Positions 59,276 through 64,000 of a stretch of 64,000 nt of DNA are shown here, piece after piece; position 1 is the first letter of the stretch; every line of letters starts with the position of its first letter. The DNA is from Massilia sp. 9I (GTDB lineage: Bacteria > Pseudomonadota > Gammaproteobacteria > Burkholderiales > Burkholderiaceae_D). The notes under the pieces were generated by a model. The model saw nothing but the letters and a program-made list of their open reading frames with translations, was not told where the DNA came from and ran no database searches. The translations under genes were made by a program, and so were the position numbers. The DNA lies in the NCBI RefSeq assembly GCF_902506415.1, contig NZ_LR733275.1, forward strand, positions 5,449,515 to 5,513,514, read 5' to 3'.

Positions 59276-61687
59276 ATGAATAAACACGAACAATCATCGG
59301 CCGCTGCGGATGCACACCCGCGTACGACATCCCGATGGGATGCCGGGGCTTTCCTGGAAAAGAACTTCGTGCGCCTGCGCATGCCGGCCATGGTCCTGTT
59401 CCTCCTGCTGACGGTACTGTTCGCATGGCACGCGGCGCAGCTGCGGCCCGACGCCAGCTTCCAGAAAATGGTGCCTTCCTCGCACCCCTACATCGCCAAC
59501 TACCTGAAGTTCGAAAACGAACTGCGTCCGCTCGGCAACGTGATCCGGGTTGTGGTCGAGAACACGGGCGGCGACATCTACGACAAGCAGTTTCTCGATA
59601 CGCTCAAGCAGGTCACCGATGAGGTGTTCTATATTCCAGGCGTCGATCGCGGCGCCCTCAAATCCCTGTGGACGCCGAACGTCCAGTGGCTCGAAGTAAC
59701 GGAGGAAGGACTGACCGCCGGCCAGATCGTCCCCCAGGGCTTCGACGGCACGGCAGCCTCGATCGAGGCGGTGCGCGCCAACGTGGCGCGCTCGAGCATC
59801 ATGGGCACCCTGGTGGCGAACAACCACAAGTCGGCGATCGTGCTGGCCCCGCTGCAGGAAGTCGACCCCGAGAGCGGCGAGCGGCTCGACTACGGCAAGC
59901 TGTCGGACCGGCTCGAGCAGCTGGTGCGCGACAAGTACCAGCACGGGAACATCAAGATCCACATCATCGGCTTCGCCAAGATCGTGGGCGACCTGATCGA
60001 AGGCGCCCGCGCCATCGGGGTGTTCTTCGCGCTCACCTTCGCGCTCACGGCCCTGGTGCTGTACCTGTATTCGCGATGCTGGCGCAGCACCGCCGCCACG
60101 CTGTTCTGCTGCACGCTGGCGGTGGTCTGGCAACTCGGCATCGTCAGGATGCTTGGCTTCGGGCTCGACCCCTACTCCATCCTGGTGCCCTTCCTGACCT
60201 TCGCCATCGGCGTCAGCCACGCCGTCCAGAACATCAGCACGATGGCCACCGAGCGCGTGCTCGGGCGCACGAATATCGAAGCGGCAAAAGCAAGCATGCG
60301 GGTCCTGTTCATTCCAGGCTCGATCGCCCTGCTGTGCGATGCGGTCGGCTTTTCGACGCTGCTGGTGATCGACATCGGCGTGATCCGCGAACTGGCCATC
60401 AGCGCCAGCGTCGGCGTGGCCGTCATCATCGTCACCAAGATGTTCCTGTTGCCGATCCTGATGTCCTACCTCGGCGTCAGCGCAGCGGGCCTGCGCCACC
60501 AGCAGCGCCGCATGCAGGGCAGCTATGCGTGGGCGCACTGGCTTGCGCGCGTGGCCGAACCACGTAACGCCTGGATCGCGGTCGGCATCTCCGCCATCGT
60601 CTTCGCCGGCGGATTCACCCTGAGCCGTGACCTCAAGATCGGCGACCTCGATCCCGGCGCCCCGGAACTGCGGGTCGACTCGCGCTACAACCTCGACAAT
60701 GCCTATGTCGCGGCCAACTATGCGACCAGCCCTGACGTATTCGTGGTGATGGTCACCACTCCAGTCGGCGAGTGCGGCGCGTATCCGGTGGCCGCCACGG
60801 TCGACCAGTTCCAGTGGCACATGGAGAACGTGCCGGGAGTCGAATCGACCTCGTCGCTGTTCACCTCGATGAAGCGGGTGCTGGCGGGACAGAATGGCGG
60901 CGACATGCGCTGGCAGTCGGTCACGCGCAACCGCTACAGTGCGAATGCCGCGCACCGCATGCTGCCTACCGAGCTGTACAACAGCGAATGCTCGATGGTG
61001 CCGGTACTGATCTTCCTGAAAGACCACAAGGCCGAGACCCTGACAGCCGTCGTCAATGCGGCGGAAAAGTTCGCCGCAGAGCATAACGACGACAAGATCA
61101 AGTTCACGCTGGCGGCAGGCAATGCCGGCATCGATGCCGCGACCAACATGGTCATCAAACAGTCCGAGCCGCTGATGCTGGCGCTGGTTTACGGCATCGT
61201 CGCGCTGCTGGTGTGGTGGGAGTTCAAGTCGCTGCGCGTCACCCTGTGCATCATGCTGCCCCTTTACATTACCTCGGTACTGTGCGAAGGCATCATGGCA
61301 ACGCTCGGACTGGGGGTGAAAGTCGCGACGCTGCCGGTGATCGCCCTGGGCATCGGCATCGGAGTCGATTACGGGATCTATATCTATAACAAGATGGAAT
61401 ATTACTTCCAGCGCGGCCTGGCCTTGCGCGAGGCTTACTTCGAAACCCTGAAAACGACAGGCGTCGCAGTGGCGCTGACGGGTGTCATGCTTGCGCTTGG
61501 CGTCGCCACCTGGATTTTCTCGGACATTAAGTTCCAGGCGGACATGGGCTTGCTGCTGGCGTTCATGTTCCTGTGGAATATGTTTGGCGCAGTGGTGATG
61601 ATCCCGGCCCTGTGCGCACTGCTGGTGCCCAAAGGCGCGTCCAAGGCCGCGCCGGCACAGGACCTTTCCGAACCGGTTTGCGCCTGA
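59276..61687 (+). CDS. RND/MMPL-family transporter
   Basis: An 803-residue inner-membrane protein with 12 helices in two repeats, each one helix, a large periplasmic loop and five helices. Segments VPFLTFAIGVSHAVQNIS and VIALGIGIGVDYGIYIYNKM are the conserved GxxxDY-type membrane cores of MMPL proteins. It probably moves a hydrophobic substrate or lipid with the proton gradient. I chose ATG 59276; upstream in-frame sequence overlaps the Ycf48 gene and is not conserved. It ends the envelope operon. Confidence 0.9.
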   Translation: MNKHEQSSAAADAHPRTTSRWDAGAFLEKNFVRLRMPAMVLFLLLTVLFAWHAAQLRPDASFQKMVPSSHPYIANYLKFENELRPLGNVIRVVVENTGGDIYDKQFLDTLKQVTDEVFYIPGVDRGALKSLWTPNVQWLEVTEEGLTAGQIVPQGFDGTAASIEAVRANVARSSIMGTLVANNHKSAIVLAPLQEVDPESGERLDYGKLSDRLEQLVRDKYQHGNIKIHIIGFAKIVGDLIEGARAIGVFFALTFALTALVLYLYSRCWRSTAATLFCCTLAVVWQLGIVRMLGFGLDPYSILVPFLTFAIGVSHAVQNISTMATERVLGRTNIEAAKASMRVLFIPGSIALLCDAVGFSTLLVIDIGVIRELAISASVGVAVIIVTKMFLLPILMSYLGVSAAGLRHQQRRMQGSYAWAHWLARVAEPRNAWIAVGISAIVFAGGFTLSRDLKIGDLDPGAPELRVDSRYNLDNAYVAANYATSPDVFVVMVTTPVGECGAYPVAATVDQFQWHMENVPGVESTSSLFTSMKRVLAGQNGGDMRWQSVTRNRYSANAAHRMLPTELYNSECSMVPVLIFLKDHKAETLTAVVNAAEKFAAEHNDDKIKFTLAAGNAGIDAATNMVIKQSEPLMLALVYGIVALLVWWEFKSLRVTLCIMLPLYITSVLCEGIMATLGLGVKVATLPVIALGIGIGVDYGIYIYNKMEYYFQRGLALREAYFETLKTTGVAVALTGVMLALGVATWIFSDIKFQADMGLLLAFMFLWNMFGAVVMIPALCALLVPKGASKAAPAQDLSEPVCA

Positions 61688-61695
61688 CGCCAGGC

Positions 61696-61720
61696 GGCAA
61701 GGGGACCCTGTCCCCTTGCC
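61696..61720. terminator. Hairpin after the envelope operon
   Basis: A perfect 10-bp stem (GGCAAGGGGA, TCCCCTTGCC) with loop CCCTG, but no T tract. It probably ends or protects the envelope operon transcript and separates it from icmF. Confidence 0.55.
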
Positions 61721-61758
61721 GATGCAGTACCAACCTCCCCTTCTCACGTGAGTTGCTT

Positions 61759-64000
61759 GTGACCGACCTCTCCATCATCAACCAGATCGACGATTCCCGG
61801 CTGTTCAACAAGGTGCGCTTCGTCACCGCCGCTTCCCTGTTCGACGGCCATGACGCCTCGATCAACATCATGCGCCGCATCCTGCAGTCGAACGGCGCCG
61901 AAGTGATCCACCTCGGCCACAACCGCTCGGTCGACGAAGTCGTCACCGCGGCCCTGGCCGAAGACGTGCAAGGCATCGCCATCTCGAGCTACCAGGGCGG
62001 CCACGTCGAATACTTCAAGTACATGATCGACCTGCTGCGCCAGCGCGGCGGCGCCCACATCAAGGTGTTCGGCGGCGGCGGCGGCGTGATCGTCCCGAGC
62101 GAGATCGAGGACCTGCACGCCTACGGCGTCACCCGCATCTTCAGCCCGGAAGACGGCCAGCGCATGGGCCTCGTCGGCATGATCCGCTCGATGCTGGAAG
62201 CCTGCGACGTCGATCTGTCTTCCTACGCACCGACCTCGATCGAGGCCCTGCAGCAAGGCGAGATCGCGGCGCGCCATCGTCCGCTGGCCCAGCTGATCAC
62301 CGCGCTGGAAAACGGCAAGGCCGACGCGAACCTGCGCAAGCAGATCGTGGACGCCGCCGACAGCGTCAAGACCCCGGTACTGGGCATCACCGGTACCGGC
62401 GGCGCGGGCAAGTCTTCGCTGACCGATGAACTGATCCGCCGCATCCGCCTCGACCAGGGCGACCGCCTGAACATCGCCGTGATCTCGATCGACCCTTCGC
62501 GCCGCAAGTCGGGCGGCGCCCTGCTGGGCGACCGCATCCGTATGAATGCGATCAATCCGTGGAATGGCCAGGCCCGCGTGTTCATGCGCTCGCTCGCCAC
62601 GCGCGAAGCCGGTTCCGAGATCTCGCAGGCCCTGCCCGACGTGATCGCGGCCTGCAAGGTGGCCGGCTTCGACCTCGTGATCGTCGAGACCTCGGGCATC
62701 GGCCAGGGCGACGCCGCCATCGTGCCCCACGTCGACACCTCGATGTACGTGATGACCCCGGAATTCGGCGCCGCCTCGCAGCTCGAGAAGATCGACATGC
62801 TCGACTTCGCCGACTTCATCGCGATCAACAAATTCGACCGCAAGGGCGCCCAGGACGCGCTGCGCGACGTCGCCAAGCAGTACCAGCGCAACCGCGAACT
62901 GTGGAGCCGCCAGCCGGACGAGATGCCGGTCTACGGCACCCAGGCTTCGCGCTTCAACGACGACGGCGTCACCGCCCTCTACCACGGCCTGCTGCCGAAG
63001 CTGGCGGAGCTGGGCCTGAAGGTGGAAGCAAGCAAGCTGGCGCCGCCGAGCCAGAAGTACTCGAGCGGGAAGAACGTGATCGTGCCGCCGGCACGCGCAC
63101 GCTACCTGGCCGAAATCGCCGACACGGTGCGCGGCTACCACCGCAACGTGCGCAAACAAGTGCAGCTCGCGCGAGAGCGCCAGCAACTGAGCGAGACCAA
63201 GCGCATGCTGGCCGCCGCCAACCGTGAGGTGGTGCTCGACGACCTGATCACCGAGCGTGAGAACGCCATGGAAGGCGGCGCCAAAAAACTGCTGGCGATG
63301 TGGCCGGACATGCAGGCCGCCTACGCGGGCGACGACTACGTCGTCAAAATCCGCGACAAGGAAATCCGCACCCGCCTGGTGCAAAAGACCCTGTCGGGCA
63401 ACCCGATCCGCAAGGTCGCGCTGCCGAAATTCGAGGACCACGGCGAGGTCCTGCGCTTCCTGATGCTGGAAAACGTGCCGGGCTCCTTCCCCTACACCGC
63501 CGGCGTATTCGCCTTCAAGCGTGAAGGCGAAGACCCGACCCGCATGTTCGCGGGCGAAGGCGATGCCTTCCGCACCAACCGCCGGTTCAAGTTAGTTTCA
63601 ACTGGCATGGACGCGAAACGCCTGTCGACCGCGTTCGACTCGGTGACCCTGTACGGCGCCGACCCGGCCCTGCGTCCCGACATCTACGGCAAGGTCGGCA
63701 ACTCGGGCGTGTCGATCGCGACCCTGGACGACATGAAGGTGCTGTACGACGGTTTTGATTTGTGCAGCCCGTCGACCTCGGTCTCGATGACCATCAACGG
63801 ACCAGCCCCGACCATCCTGGCGATGTTCATGAATACCGCCATCGACCAGCAGATCGACAAGTTCGTCGCGGACAACGGCCGCCAGCCGACCGACGACGAA
63901 GCGGCCAAGATCAAGGACTGGGTCCTGATGAACGTGCGCGGCACCGTGCAGGCCGACATCCTGAAGGAAGACCAGGGCCAGAACACCTGCATCTTCTCGA
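61759..64000 (+). CDS. icmF: Isobutyryl-CoA mutase fused, IcmF (3' end outside window)
   Basis: The first 747 of roughly 1090 residues. Order: B12-binding domain (1-150, with H31 in DGHDASI), a G-protein chaperone like MeaI (about 185-480; P-loop from G209, NKFD in the G4 motif), a linker, and the start of the mutase TIM barrel. It interconverts isobutyryl-CoA and n-butyryl-CoA using adenosylcobalamin, and the GTPase helps load the cofactor. It begins with GTG at 61759; an in-frame TTG lies 6 bases before. The gene sits just after the CymR-controlled operons. In many Burkholderiales icmF is a core gene, so the neighbourhood alone does not prove a link. Confidence 0.95.
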   Translation, partial: MTDLSIINQIDDSRLFNKVRFVTAASLFDGHDASINIMRRILQSNGAEVIHLGHNRSVDEVVTAALAEDVQGIAISSYQGGHVEYFKYMIDLLRQRGGAHIKVFGGGGGVIVPSEIEDLHAYGVTRIFSPEDGQRMGLVGMIRSMLEACDVDLSSYAPTSIEALQQGEIAARHRPLAQLITALENGKADANLRKQIVDAADSVKTPVLGITGTGGAGKSSLTDELIRRIRLDQGDRLNIAVISIDPSRRKSGGALLGDRIRMNAINPWNGQARVFMRSLATREAGSEISQALPDVIAACKVAGFDLVIVETSGIGQGDAAIVPHVDTSMYVMTPEFGAASQLEKIDMLDFADFIAINKFDRKGAQDALRDVAKQYQRNRELWSRQPDEMPVYGTQASRFNDDGVTALYHGLLPKLAELGLKVEASKLAPPSQKYSSGKNVIVPPARARYLAEIADTVRGYHRNVRKQVQLARERQQLSETKRMLAAANREVVLDDLITERENAMEGGAKKLLAMWPDMQAAYAGDDYVVKIRDKEIRTRLVQKTLSGNPIRKVALPKFEDHGEVLRFLMLENVPGSFPYTAGVFAFKREGEDPTRMFAGEGDAFRTNRRFKLVSTGMDAKRLSTAFDSVTLYGADPALRPDIYGKVGNSGVSIATLDDMKVLYDGFDLCSPSTSVSMTINGPAPTILAMFMNTAIDQQIDKFVADNGRQPTDDEAAKIKDWVLMNVRGTVQADILKEDQGQNTCIFS

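Noticed and set aside
61688..61758. A third CymR-like operator before icmF
   Set aside because: Only a GC-rich hairpin is present; no GAC-N6-GTC dyad with TTTGT flank and no matching promoter, so co-regulation of icmF is not supported by sequence.

Overview
The window is a 64 kb piece of a high-GC betaproteobacterial chromosome. Gene content suggests an Oxalobacteraceae soil or water bacterium of the Massilia/Telluria type: many PAS-rich hybrid kinases, diguanylate cyclases, Tat and copper functions, a fused B12 mutase and an aromatic-acid pathway. No rRNA or tRNA is present, so the family assignment is inference from gene style and context. I found no insertion sequence, integrase, CRISPR array or replication origin.

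Layout. 0.3-10.4 kb: signalling genes (PAS-receiver protein, MetE-like protein coupled to a hybrid kinase, receiver-GGDEF cyclase, receiver-kinase-receiver hybrid, hemerythrin, small NarX-type kinase). 10.4-21.6 kb: housekeeping and stress genes (type II NADH dehydrogenase, aldo/keto reductase, LytS/LytTR pair, outer-membrane protein, RhlE helicase, Pat-like acetyltransferase whose ligase half has lost its active-site His). 21.6-30.6 kb: copper handling (Cys/His-rich exported proteins, TolC-type lipoprotein, Tat-exported multicopper oxidase, and a CopA ATPase whose frame runs into a CopZ chaperone domain, behind a CueR-type promoter), with a MASE4 hybrid kinase and a pair of inverted REP-like elements in between. 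30.7-41.2 kb: a GGDEF protein, two MFS transporters, flavin reductase, cupin, zinc alcohol dehydrogenase with divergent LysR, universal stress protein and a VOC protein.

41.6-61.7 kb is the main accessory region. A 13-gene minus-strand operon encodes a Rieske ring-hydroxylating dioxygenase (alpha, beta, ferredoxin, reductase), a cis-diol dehydrogenase, an extradiol dioxygenase, an ACMSD-type decarboxylase, a ring-fission-product hydrolase, the hydratase/aldolase/acylating acetaldehyde dehydrogenase trio, an acyl-CoA synthetase and a TetR regulator. A second, paralogous TetR regulator is divergent to it, followed by a plus-strand operon with DUF1302, DUF1329, Ycf48-like and RND/MMPL genes. Both regulators resemble CymR, the p-cumate-responsive repressor of Pseudomonas putida. 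Each operon has a strong sigma70 promoter (17-bp spacer, -10 TATATT) followed immediately by a dyad resembling the CymR operator. I infer a p-cumate-type (4-alkylbenzoate) meta-cleavage pathway with a co-regulated envelope module. The window ends inside icmF (isobutyryl-CoA mutase). p-Cumate breakdown releases isobutyrate, so the acyl-CoA synthetase plus IcmF could finish its catabolism, although icmF may simply be a neighbouring core gene.
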